Of a stretch of 64,000 nucleotides of DNA, positions 21,127 through 29,860 are shown one piece after another. Position 1 is the stretch's first letter; each line of letters starts with the position of its first letter. The notes beneath the pieces are model-generated. The model did not search any database and was not told the DNA's origin. It worked only from the letters and a program-made list of their open reading frames with translations. This DNA is from Paenisporosarcina sp. FSL H8-0542 (lineage in GTDB: Bacteria; Bacillota; Bacilli; Bacillales_A; Planococcaceae): the NCBI RefSeq assembly GCF_038632915.1, contig NZ_CP152050.1, positions 237,501 to 301,500 on the forward strand, read 5' to 3'. The position numbers were made by a program, and so were the translations under genes.

Positions 21127-21653
21127 TTTATTGGCACTTGTTTTTAGCATTTTTCATTCCTGGTATCCTCGGTTATGGTGGAGGACCAGCTTCGATTCCA
21201 TTAGTAGAGCATGAAGTGGTAGGGAATTATGAATGGTTAACCACGCAGGAATTTAGTGAAGTGGTCGCGATTGGCAATTCCTTGCCTGGTCCAATTGCTA
21301 CGAAAATGGCGGGGTATATTGGGTACACGGAAGCGGGAGTACTCGGATCTATCGTCGCGATGTTCGCGAGCGTCGCACCGTCTTTACTCCTGATGATTGG
21401 TATGATGGCCCTCCTGCTTAAGTACAAAGACGAACCGGAAGTGAAAAACTTAACGAAGATTATTCGACCAGTCATCGCTGTGTTGCTAGGTTTCATGACC
21501 ATCCAGTTTGCGCAGGAATCAGTTGAAGGTGTTGGTCCCGGTTATACTTTGTTTTTGATGGCGGCAAGTTTCGTACTGTTGGAAAAAGTGAAGTTACACC
21601 CCGCTTTTGTCATTGCGTTGGCATTGGTATTTGGGGCTATAACGGGTTTGTAG
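21123..21653 (+). CDS. Chromate transporter, half-size (YwrA-like)
   Basis: 176 residues, second half of a two-gene CHR transporter. FIPGILGYGGGPASIPLVEH and NSLPGPIATKMAGYIGYTEA mirror the first half. Start ATG 21123 overlaps the previous TGA (ATGA) and follows AAAAGGAGG. The paired, overlapping halves indicate a heterodimer in the cell membrane, with opposite topology as known for the family. Confidence 0.88.
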   Translation: MIYWHLFLAFFIPGILGYGGGPASIPLVEHEVVGNYEWLTTQEFSEVVAIGNSLPGPIATKMAGYIGYTEAGVLGSIVAMFASVAPSLLLMIGMMALLLKYKDEPEVKNLTKIIRPVIAVLLGFMTIQFAQESVEGVGPGYTLFLMAASFVLLEKVKLHPAFVIALALVFGAITGL

Positions 21654-21689
21654 GAGTCGCAGAGATGCGGCTCTTTTCCATTTTCCCGA

Positions 21690-22150
21690 TACACGTCGCA
21701 TCTCTTTGTCAGCTGCGCTCACTCACATCCTCATGTACTTATGTACACTCCGGTGTTCACTCGCTTGCTTCCGCGACCTGCTCGTGTCTCGGAAAAATGG
21801 TGTGTTACACGTCGCATCTCTTTGTCAGCTGTGCTCATTCACATCCTCATGTACTTATGTACACTCCGGTGTTCGCTCGCTTGCTTCCGCGACCAGCTCG
21901 TGTCTCGGAAAAATGGTGTGTTACACTCGCATTTCTTTGTCAGCTGCGCTCACTCACATCCTCATGTACTTATGTACACTCTGGTGTTCGCTCGCTTGCT
22001 TCCTCGACCTGCTCGTGTCTCGGGAAAATGGTGTGTTACACGTCGCATTTCTTTGTCAGCTGCGCTCACTCACATCCTCATGCACTTTTAGTGCACTCCG
22101 GTGTTCATTTACTTGCTTCCTCGAACTGCTCGTGTCCCGGAAAAATGGGG
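21690..22150 (+). repeat. Four tandem copies of a 116-bp non-coding repeat
   Basis: The landmark TCGCAT(C/T)TCTTTGTCAGCT begins at about 21696, 21812, 21927 and 22043, a period of 115-116 bp. Each unit contains the short palindrome GTACTTATGTAC and ends in CTCGTGTC(T/C)CGGAAAAATGG. The first copy can also pair with the preceding AGAGATGCG (21660s). The sequence is richer in GC than its surroundings. All three frames are open by virtue of the repeat, but codon content is not protein-like, so I treat it as non-coding. Confidence 0.85.
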
Positions 22151-22328
22151 AGAATTGTTATTTAAGAATGATTGAAAGGCCATCTTATAACAAGATACTT
22201 GGTGAAAAATGGTCATTGAGAATATATAAAATGTTTAATTAAACTAGGAAAAACGGATGGTAAATTTTAAAAGGCTGTTTTCTTAGACTTTCATGTTTCT
22301 TTGGAATATATTGAGGGTATGTACTGTA

Positions 22329-22357
22329 TTGACGTATGTATGTGAATTCAGTATGAT
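22329..22357 (+). promoter_or_regulatory. SigA-type promoter of glmS
   Basis: TTGACG at 22329-22334, 17-bp spacer, TATGAT at 22352-22357. Upstream of the glmS ribozyme by about 100 bp. Confidence 0.8.
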
Positions 22358-22462
22358 AGGTGTGCTGACGTGAATTGTAAGTCATTGACAACTGACTACT
22401 TTAACGTTACCGTGCAAAAGGAGTGAATTTACGCACGTCAAAAAAATCGGAAAACAATGATA

Positions 22463-22655
22463 GCGCCTGAGCTGAAGAAATCGGACGGAAATGGATCTTC
22501 AGCAGACGAGGAGGAGGAGTATCGAAGATTCGGCGGATACCTCCCGGCCGCGATGCCCGGTCGTAATTCTGATTCTTAAACCGCAGAAGTGATTTTGCGA
22601 TTAAAGGAAGAAGAGGGCACACGAACAGCGTCTGCACGCTTAGCAGAACGCTTAT
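22463..22655 (+). ncRNA. glmS ribozyme (GlcN6P-responsive self-cleaving riboswitch)
   Basis: Known class of ribozyme that cleaves the glmS leader when glucosamine-6-phosphate is abundant. The cleavage context is A|GCGCC at 22462/22463. The P1 arms are GCTGAAGA/TCTTCAGC, the conserved core is GACGAGGAGGAGGAGTATCG followed by CGGCGGATACCTCCCGG, and 3' P3/P4 pairings extend to about 22655. It ends 35 bp before glmS. Confidence 0.93.
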
Positions 22656-22690
22656 TTTATTATGATTAAATTATTGGAGGATTTTAAATT

Positions 22691-24493
22691 ATGTGCGGAA
22701 TTGTAGGATACATCGGAGAGTTAGATTCAAAAGAAATTTTATTAAAAGGGTTGGAAAAATTGGAATACCGCGGTTACGATTCAGCTGGTATTGCCGTTCG
22801 CAATGAAGATGGTGTAACTGTATTCAAAGAAAAAGGACGCATTGCAGACTTACGTCAAGCAGTAGAAAATGATGTGCATGCAAAAACTGGTATCGGCCAC
22901 ACGCGTTGGGCGACTCACGGAGTTCCTAACCAATTGAATGCCCATCCACACCAAAGTGAATCAGGTCGCTATACGCTGGTTCATAACGGAGTTATCGAGA
23001 ACTATCATTTGCTTCAAAAAGAATATTTACCTGGCATGGAAATGAAGTCCGACACGGATACAGAAGTCATTGTTCAGTTAATTGAGAAATTCTCTAAAGA
23101 CGGCATGACTACTGGTGAAGCATTCCGCCATACACTTGGCTTGTTGCACGGATCATACGCAATCGCGCTATTGGATTCAGAAGAAGCACAAACAATTTAT
23201 GTTGCGAAAAACAAGAGCCCATTATTAGTTGGTCTTGGTGACGACTTCAACGTTGTAGCGTCTGACGCAATGGCGATGTTACAAGTAACAGACCAATATG
23301 TAGAGCTTCATGATCAAGAAATGGTTATTGTGAAAAAAGAGTCTGTTGAAATTCAAAAATTAGATGGCTCGGTAGTAGAGCGTCAAGCTTATACAGCTGA
23401 ACTGGATATGAGCGATATCGAAAAAGGCACATACCCACATTACATGCTGAAAGAAATTGACGAGCAACCGGCTGTTATGCGTAAAATCATCCAAGCTTAC
23501 CAGAACGAACAAGGCGAGCTTGAAATTGATGAAGCAATCTTGACTGCTTTAAATGAAGCGGATCGTATGTATATTATTGCAGCAGGAACTAGCTATCATG
23601 CTGGTTTAGTAGGAAAAGAATACTTCGAGAAAATTGCGGGTATTCCAGTAGAAGTTCACATTTCAAGTGAATTCGGCTATAACATGCCGTTGCTATCTGA
23701 AAAACCATTGTTCATGTTCATCACTCAATCTGGTGAAACTGCGGATAGCCGTCAAGTATTGGTGAAAATCAAAGAATTGGGCCACCCAACGTTAACAGTA
23801 ACAAACGTACAAGGTTCTACACTTTCACGTGAAGCAGATCACACATTGTTATTGCATGCAGGTCCTGAAATCGCTGTAGCGTCAACGAAGGCTTACACAG
23901 CACAAATCGCTGTACTTGCTCTTACTGCAGCAGTAGCGGCTAAAAAAGCGGGACGTACAGTAGATTTCGATTTCGTTAAAGAACTTGGTATCGTAGCTAA
24001 TGCCGTTCAAGCGATGGTTGATTCAAAAGAAGAAATGGAGCAAATCGCTCGTGACTTCCTATCAACTACTCGTAACGCATTCTTCATCGGCCGAAACTTG
24101 GACTTCTGTGTCAGCATGGAAGGCGCATTAAAACTAAAAGAGATTTCATACATCCAAGCTGAAGGCTTTGCAGGTGGCGAATTGAAACACGGAACGATCG
24201 CTCTAATTGAAGATGGTACTCCGATATTCGCATTGGCGACACAAAAAGCAGTAAGCTTGAACATCCGTGGAAACGTTAAAGAAGTCGTAGCACGTGGCGC
24301 AAACCCATGTATCATTGCGATGGAAGGCATGGAAGAAGAAGGCGACACATTGGTACTGCCAAAAGTGCACCCATTGTTGACTCCACTTGTTTCGGTAATT
24401 CCTTTACAACTGATCAGCTACTACGCAGCACTTCACCGTGACTGTGACGTGGATAAACCTCGTAACTTGGCGAAGTCTGTTACGGTTGAATAG
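22691..24493 (+). CDS. glmS: Glutamine-fructose-6-phosphate aminotransferase GlmS
   Basis: Makes glucosamine-6-phosphate from fructose-6-phosphate and glutamine, the entry step to peptidoglycan amino sugars. 600 residues, full length. The N-terminal nucleophile Cys is in [10 protein letters not shown], the glutaminase domain occupies residues 1-240, and two SIS isomerase domains follow. The C-terminus [13 protein letters not shown] is the highly conserved end used as target by Tn7-type elements. Shine-Dalgarno GGAGG. Transcription is controlled post-initiation by the upstream ribozyme. Its own terminator now lies 29.6 kb away because a transposon has entered 24 bp past the stop codon. Confidence 0.98.
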   Translation: MCGIVGYIGELDSKEILLKGLEKLEYRGYDSAGIAVRNEDGVTVFKEKGRIADLRQAVENDVHAKTGIGHTRWATHGVPNQLNAHPHQSESGRYTLVHNGVIENYHLLQKEYLPGMEMKSDTDTEVIVQLIEKFSKDGMTTGEAFRHTLGLLHGSYAIALLDSEEAQTIYVAKNKSPLLVGLGDDFNVVASDAMAMLQVTDQYVELHDQEMVIVKKESVEIQKLDGSVVERQAYTAELDMSDIEKGTYPHYMLKEIDEQPAVMRKIIQAYQNEQGELEIDEAILTALNEADRMYIIAAGTSYHAGLVGKEYFEKIAGIPVEVHISSEFGYNMPLLSEKPLFMFITQSGETADSRQVLVKIKELGHPTLTVTNVQGSTLSREADHTLLLHAGPEIAVASTKAYTAQIAVLALTAAVAAKKAGRTVDFDFVKELGIVANAVQAMVDSKEEMEQIARDFLSTTRNAFFIGRNLDFCVSMEGALKLKEISYIQAEGFAGGELKHGTIALIEDGTPIFALATQKAVSLNIRGNVKEVVARGANPCIIAMEGMEEEGDTLVLPKVHPLLTPLVSVIPLQLISYYAALHRDCDVDKPRNLAKSVTVE

Positions 24494-24512
24494 ACACTAG
24501 AAAGTGAAAAGC

Positions 24513-24517
24513 CGAAC
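24513..24517. repeat. Target-site duplication, left copy (CGAAC)
   Basis: CGAAC directly precedes the TGT terminus at 24518, and an identical CGAAC directly follows the ACA terminus at 54066. A 5-bp duplication is the Tn7-family norm. Confidence 0.9.
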
Positions 24518-24600
24518 TGTAGCTTTGTAAAAAAGATTGTTCATTTATAACAAAGTTTGATTATTTATAATAAAGATTGATCGTTTATAATAAATTTTGA
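24518..24600 (+). repeat. Left-end TnsB-type binding sites
   Basis: Terminal unit CTTTGTAAAAAAGATTG (24523), then three units in exact 20-bp register: TTTATAACAAAGTTTGAT (24544), TTTATAATAAAGATTGA (24564), TTTATAATAAATTTTGA (24584). Repeated sites of about 20 bp at the ends are where TnsB-family transposases bind. Confidence 0.85.
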
Positions 24601-24612
24601 TAAAAAATAATA

Positions 24613-25102
24613 TCTTCGTGTACCTATATCCGAAGGAGTTTCCACCAACATTAATGTTGGTAACTAAATTAGTTTAAAGTATAAAGAATTGTTTTGTTGG
24701 AAAATAATTAAAAGAATGTTGTTTTACTTTTCCGGGTAAAACAACATTGTTATGGTGAATAGTTTATCTTTGAAATACCAATTAACAAAAAGCTTTGGGA
24801 AAGGGTGTTATAAATTAAATAAACATTAGTGAAATACTAATGTTTATTTAATTTACCCTTTTTTAAGCTTTAAGTTGATTGGTATTTTTTGTTTTGTATA
24901 TTCGGAATAATCAGGATTCGAGGTGTGGAATATAAGGAGATATGAGGATAAAACAAGTACAAAAAAATCAAATAAATAAGGGATTGAAGTCGTGATTGGT
25001 TGTAGGAAACTTTAAAGAAGGAGCTAAAATAATTCTGATAAAGAGAATGATTTAGATTTTAGAAAAAATATCATTAATTAATTTTAGGGATAGAGGTGAG
25101 GT
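24613..25102. repeat. Left-end interior with three palindromes, including a 113-bp inverted repeat; no gene
   Basis: Between the TnsB sites and tnsA there is no gene. Visible dyads are CTTCG...CGAAG (24614-24635), CCAACATTAATGTTGG (24646-24661) and GTTGTTTTAC...GTAAAACAAC (24719-24746). The largest is an imperfect inverted repeat at 24774-24886, from AATACCAAT to ATTGGTATT with the core AAACATTAGT/ACTAATGTTT. The long repeat could be a small non-autonomous element or a strong transcription barrier. Confidence 0.65.
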
Positions 25103-25942
25103 ATGTCAAAACGTAAACGTTCAACGTCCACTGAAAAAAAGATGAAAAACGGTCGCGGACAAGGATCAGGTACGGATTATAAGCCTTGGATAGTTATACA
25201 AGATCTAGCCTCACTTGGACGCTCAACGCGTTTAAAAGGTTATAAGATACCGAGACAATTCGAGTTCCTCTCAGATTTGGAAAGAAACTACTTTTACTTA
25301 TTGGAATATTCAGATGGAGTAGTTGATATTCGCGAACAGTATCCTTTACTTCCTCTTGGAGAAACACTTAGTATCGCAGATGAATTAGGCTTAAAGCATC
25401 CTACTAATCCTATAACCAATGAGCTTATTGAAATAACTACGGATTTTCTTATAACGACCATAAACGATGGACAGCATAAACATGTAGCTCGCACTTTAAA
25501 ATATAAGAATGACTTAATGAATGAACGTATACTCGAAAAGTTTGAAATTGAACGTGTTTATTGGGAAAGACAAAGTGTTGACTGGGGAATTGTAACAGAA
25601 TTAGAGGTGCCTAAAACAATGGCTCATAATATAGCTTTTGTACATAGGTATGCGGACTTATCGATGTTGGAGGGCTTTGAGGAATGTAGCACATACGATA
25701 TTGAAGATATGAGTATTTATTTTCTTCAAGTGCTATTAGCTGAGGAAAAGACTGTTAAGCAAATTGCAAAAGAGGTGGAAAAATATTTTGGAATGGTAGT
25801 TGGATGCGGTCTATCCATTTTTAAATATCTTGTAATGACTAAAGTAATTGAAATTGACTTAAGTGAAAAGCTAGATGTGACTAAAATTCTAAGCATTAAA
25901 GCAGTTCGGACAGATTTTTCTGAGAAGGTGAAAGCAATATGA
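25103..25942 (+). CDS. tnsA: TnsA transposase endonuclease
   Basis: Cuts the 5' ends of the transposon so that Tn7-type elements move by cut-and-paste. 279 residues, the family's usual size. The catalytic N-terminal restriction-like domain shows FLSDLERNYFYLLEY with its Glu, then EITTDFLI with the Asp and RTLKYKNDL with the Lys. A C-terminal winged domain follows (residues 170-279). Start ATG 25103 after GAGGTGAGG. Its stop overlaps tnsB (ATGA). A truncated paralogue lies at 53511. Confidence 0.93.
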   Translation: MSKRKRSTSTEKKMKNGRGQGSGTDYKPWIVIQDLASLGRSTRLKGYKIPRQFEFLSDLERNYFYLLEYSDGVVDIREQYPLLPLGETLSIADELGLKHPTNPITNELIEITTDFLITTINDGQHKHVARTLKYKNDLMNERILEKFEIERVYWERQSVDWGIVTELEVPKTMAHNIAFVHRYADLSMLEGFEECSTYDIEDMSIYFLQVLLAEEKTVKQIAKEVEKYFGMVVGCGLSIFKYLVMTKVIEIDLSEKLDVTKILSIKAVRTDFSEKVKAI

Positions 25943-28098
25943 TTTTTAACAATCAAGTATATCAGTACACCGATAAAGAAGAAAAAAATCGTATCCGCGT
26001 AATTGAGATAGACAGTGATGTTGCATATTATGTAGAACTTCATAGTGATACGTCAATGCCAAAAAGAGTTGCTACTATGGATTTAGAATCAGAAATAGAA
26101 GGTGGAATCTTATTACCCATATCAGATCCATTTGCAAAAAGTTACACAGAAGGAGGTTTAACAGAAAAGCAAATTCAAAAACGGAATGTAGATTGGGAAA
26201 TTTTATCTGAAGGCTGGGATAAATTCAAAGCAGATTTGTTAAATAAAAGGACTAGAGAAAAAGCTTTTGATAAGCTAGAGTTTCAATTTAACACTAGCAA
26301 ATTAAAGATTAAACGCGTCTTCACTCGCTTCTGGCAACGTGGATTAAATAAAAATGCTTTATTACCTGACTATATGTATTCCGGTGGAAAGGGGAAAGAA
26401 AAGAGGCTAACAACGGCATCTAAAGTAGGTCGACCGAGAAAATATACATCGTTACAAAACGGTATTAATATAACTGAAGATATAAAAAAACAGTTTAACC
26501 ATGTCATTAAGAAGTACTATCGAAATAAAGAACAACTATCCCTTACGGATACCTATAACTATTTATTAAGGGATTTTTATTCGGATAGTTATTATGAGGG
26601 TAGTATCTTAAAGTACAAGGTTTGGGATGCTTCAAAAATACCTACTTATTATCAGTTTTACTATTGGTTTAAAAAATTTGAAGACCCTAAACTTGATATC
26701 CAGTTAAGGCATAGTTCGAAAGAGTTTGAATTAAACGACCGTCCAATTTTATGTAACTCAACACTCGAAACCGATGGTCCCGGAACACGCTTTCAAATTG
26801 ATGCAACGATTGCAGATGTGTATTTAGTTAGTTCATTTGACCGTTCTTTAATTATTGGACGTCCCATCGTTTATGGGGTGATTGATGTATATTCCCGCAT
26901 GATTACAGGGATATATGTTGGGCTAGAAGGACCGTCTTGGCTTGGAGCAATGATGGCGTTAGATAACATGGTAATGAATAAAGTTGAGTTTTGTACTCGT
27001 TACGATATACCAATCGAAGAATCACAATGGCCGGCTCATCATCTACCAGAGATTATTATAGCTGATCGTGGTGAATTTGAAGGGTATTCGGTGGAGAATC
27101 TTATAAATAACTTAAATATTAAAATTGAAAATACAACTCCTTATCGTGGTGATCTAAAAGGGGTTATAGAACGATATTTCCGTACAATGAATGGCAAGAT
27201 AAAACGTAAGGCTCCCGGAGCAATACAAAAAGAATATCGTGAACGAGGAGACCGTGATTATCGTCTAGATGCAAGTTTAAACTTAACTGAGTTCACAAAA
27301 ATTATTATTCACCTGGTGTTACACCATAACAAGAAAATTGTTGAAAAGTATCCATTAGAAAAAGAAATGATGGTGGATAGATTAACAGCTACACCTAGCA
27401 ATTTGTGGTATTGGGGTATTGAAAATAAAAAAGGTAGACTTCAAACTGTCACTGACCAGAATGTATTTAGGTTGAATTTATTACCTAAGGGAAATGCCAA
27501 AATCACTCGAGCAGGCATAAGATTCAAGGGTCTTTCTTATGGTTCTGAAAAAGCTTTGAATGAACAATGGTACCTAAAATACAGGGGAAAAAGTATCGAA
27601 ATCGTCTATGATCCAAGGAATATGAATCAATTATATATTCCCCACGCAGATGGATACAATTTTGATACATGCTATTTATTAGATACGAATGATCAATTTA
27701 AGGGCACTTATTTGGAAGAAATTGAATTTTTTCAAGAATTACGTGAAGAGTTAAAAAAAGTGGAAAGCATTAAGCAGATTGAAGACACAATTAATGTAGA
27801 TGCAAAAATTGAATCTATTATTAATGAAGCAGTAGCTGAAAAGAAAAGTACTGTACCCACTAACGTAAGTAGATCAGAAAAAATTAAAGATATTCGTGTT
27901 AATCGACAGGCAGAAAAAATTATGAACAGAAATCTTGAGAATTTTAATTTTGTAGATAAAAAAAATGAGCAACCGGCTCAAATAGTCGAATTCACATCAA
28001 TACCCGCGAATAGTGAAGCGTTACCAAAGAAGTCGAGCTCACGTCTAATGGAAAAAATTAAGAAGAAGCGAGATGAGGAATTTGGGAAAGGTAACTAA
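25939..28098 (+). CDS. tnsB: TnsB DDE transposase
   Basis: DDE-superfamily transposase that cuts and joins the 3' ends. 719 residues. The DDE triad is visible: Asp in RFQIDATIADVYLVS near residue 291, Asp in EIIIADRGEFEG near 377, and Glu in KGVIERYFRTMNGK near 413. N-terminal helix-turn-helix DNA-binding domains precede it. The charged C-terminal tail (residues 640-719) is expected to contact TnsC. Starts inside the tnsA stop; its end overlaps tnsC by 26 bp, forming one translationally coupled operon. Confidence 0.95.
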   Translation: MIFNNQVYQYTDKEEKNRIRVIEIDSDVAYYVELHSDTSMPKRVATMDLESEIEGGILLPISDPFAKSYTEGGLTEKQIQKRNVDWEILSEGWDKFKADLLNKRTREKAFDKLEFQFNTSKLKIKRVFTRFWQRGLNKNALLPDYMYSGGKGKEKRLTTASKVGRPRKYTSLQNGINITEDIKKQFNHVIKKYYRNKEQLSLTDTYNYLLRDFYSDSYYEGSILKYKVWDASKIPTYYQFYYWFKKFEDPKLDIQLRHSSKEFELNDRPILCNSTLETDGPGTRFQIDATIADVYLVSSFDRSLIIGRPIVYGVIDVYSRMITGIYVGLEGPSWLGAMMALDNMVMNKVEFCTRYDIPIEESQWPAHHLPEIIIADRGEFEGYSVENLINNLNIKIENTTPYRGDLKGVIERYFRTMNGKIKRKAPGAIQKEYRERGDRDYRLDASLNLTEFTKIIIHLVLHHNKKIVEKYPLEKEMMVDRLTATPSNLWYWGIENKKGRLQTVTDQNVFRLNLLPKGNAKITRAGIRFKGLSYGSEKALNEQWYLKYRGKSIEIVYDPRNMNQLYIPHADGYNFDTCYLLDTNDQFKGTYLEEIEFFQELREELKKVESIKQIEDTINVDAKIESIINEAVAEKKSTVPTNVSRSEKIKDIRVNRQAEKIMNRNLENFNFVDKKNEQPAQIVEFTSIPANSEALPKKSSSRLMEKIKKKRDEEFGKGN

Positions 28099-29764
28099 CT
28101 TTGTCCTTAAAGGGGATATTGAGGAAGCAAATTATAAAAAACAAGCTTTATCAGAGTATAACAATAATCCCTTCATCGAAGCTCTTCCACCGCTTTTCGA
28201 TGAAGACGATGTGCTCGAACGATTTATGTTAACGCCACGTATTACGTTGCAAGATAAACAGAGTGAAAGGAATATTCGCTATCATGTATTAAAGCGAGTA
28301 AAGAATTTCATTCAGCCTTTAGAGATTCATTTTGAAGTAGAGCGTCGACTATCAACTTTAATTAGAAGAGGTTACTTAGCAAGAAATCCTTTAGATAAAA
28401 GCTTCTTAGAACGCATTAGAGTGTTACATCGATTGCGTGAGGATGAAGAAGAAGCTTATAAGTATATTGATGAAAGATTAAATTATATTCGTTCTACCGC
28501 AGATAGCTTATCGATTATTGGTATCTCAGGTATCGGTAAAACAACAGCAATTGAAAGATTGTTACTTATGTATCCTCAAGTAATTAAGCATGAAACGTAT
28601 GAAGAACAACCTTTAAATCGTACGCAAATTGTGTGGCTTAAAATAGATTGTCCATATGATGGTAGTCTTTCAACATTGTGCAAAAGCTTTTTTAAGGCGA
28701 TTGACGACTTACTGGGAACACGTTATTTAGAGAAATATGGCTATTTGAGTCGTGTTACGTCAACTATGCTTCTTCACATGACATCATTAGCAAGTATGTA
28801 TGGGATTGGTGTGTTAGTGATAGATGAAATTCAGCACCTTTTGCATTCAAAAAATGACCAAGAAGAAATGTTAAACTTTATTGTTACACTATCAAATACG
28901 GTAGGGATTCCAACGGTGTTAATTGGTACATCAAAAGCACAAAAATTGTTTAAGGGTAACTTCCGTCAAGCCCGTCGTGCAGCGAGTGAAGGTTCCATTA
29001 TTTGGGATCGGATGGCTGAGGATAGTGAAGAATGGGAGTTTTTCTTGGAAACATTGTGGAAGCTAGAATGTTTGAAAACACATTCAGAAATCACGGATGA
29101 GGTAAAAAAGACATTTTATGATGAATGCCAAGGAATTACTTCTGTTGCTGTATGCCTATTTATTTTAGCACAGGAACGGGCTATGTTTGATGAAGATAAT
29201 GTTAGTGAAATTATTGATTCAAAAGTGCTTAAAAAGACATCTAAATTAGATATGCAAATTATCCAACCAATGATGAAAGCAATTCGTACCAATAATTTAA
29301 AGGACATGATGAAATACGAGGATATCATGATTAATTTAGATGAACTGATGATCAATCATAAGCGTGATACAGAACTCGAAGGGAAAATTCGCAAAGGATT
29401 TACTGAACGCAAAAATACACTAGATTATAAACGAAAAGACCTAATTGAAAATCTTGCTGTGGAAATCTCGGCATTAGGAATTTTCGATAGTATGAATGTA
29501 AATGATATTAAAAATCTCGTAACAAAAATTGTTGAGAATAACCCGATTGATGTAGATTTTAATTTACTAAAAACTGATGCAATTCAACAGGCTATTAAAC
29601 TAAACCAGCATAAGAAAACAAAGAAAGAACCTAGAGTGAAAAAGTTGCAATTATTACCATTATTAGCACTAAGAACAAAAGCATTAGAAAAAAAGAATCA
29701 CCCATATGAAGCCTTGCAAAGTAGTGGATATATTAAAAATCCATTACATGAGTTCTATAGATAA
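28073..29764 (+). CDS. tnsC: TnsC AAA+ ATPase
   Basis: ATP-dependent regulator that connects target selectors with TnsAB. 563 residues. Walker A GISGIGKTTAIE near residue 148, Walker B VLVIDEIQHL near 250, and the sensor segment TVLIGTSKAQ near 285. The C-terminal 150 residues are basic and repetitive. The start ATG 28073 lies inside tnsB with a weak ribosome site (AAGAAGCGAG), so translation by coupling is likely; a TTG 27 bp downstream is out of frame. Confidence 0.94.
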   Translation: MRNLGKVTNFVLKGDIEEANYKKQALSEYNNNPFIEALPPLFDEDDVLERFMLTPRITLQDKQSERNIRYHVLKRVKNFIQPLEIHFEVERRLSTLIRRGYLARNPLDKSFLERIRVLHRLREDEEEAYKYIDERLNYIRSTADSLSIIGISGIGKTTAIERLLLMYPQVIKHETYEEQPLNRTQIVWLKIDCPYDGSLSTLCKSFFKAIDDLLGTRYLEKYGYLSRVTSTMLLHMTSLASMYGIGVLVIDEIQHLLHSKNDQEEMLNFIVTLSNTVGIPTVLIGTSKAQKLFKGNFRQARRAASEGSIIWDRMAEDSEEWEFFLETLWKLECLKTHSEITDEVKKTFYDECQGITSVAVCLFILAQERAMFDEDNVSEIIDSKVLKKTSKLDMQIIQPMMKAIRTNNLKDMMKYEDIMINLDELMINHKRDTELEGKIRKGFTERKNTLDYKRKDLIENLAVEISALGIFDSMNVNDIKNLVTKIVENNPIDVDFNLLKTDAIQQAIKLNQHKKTKKEPRVKKLQLLPLLALRTKALEKKNHPYEALQSSGYIKNPLHEFYR

Positions 29765-29860
29765 TAAACTAAATTAATAAAATTTTTTTGTGAACTGATT
29801 AAACCCCTAGTTAAATCGACATTATAAAAACAATGCAAATTTAACTAGGAGGTAATTAAG

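Noticed and set aside
21690-22150. Protein-coding frames through the 116-bp repeats
   Set aside because: All three plus-strand frames are open over the array and the encoded sequences look random (Cys/Ser/His-rich); no ribosome site.
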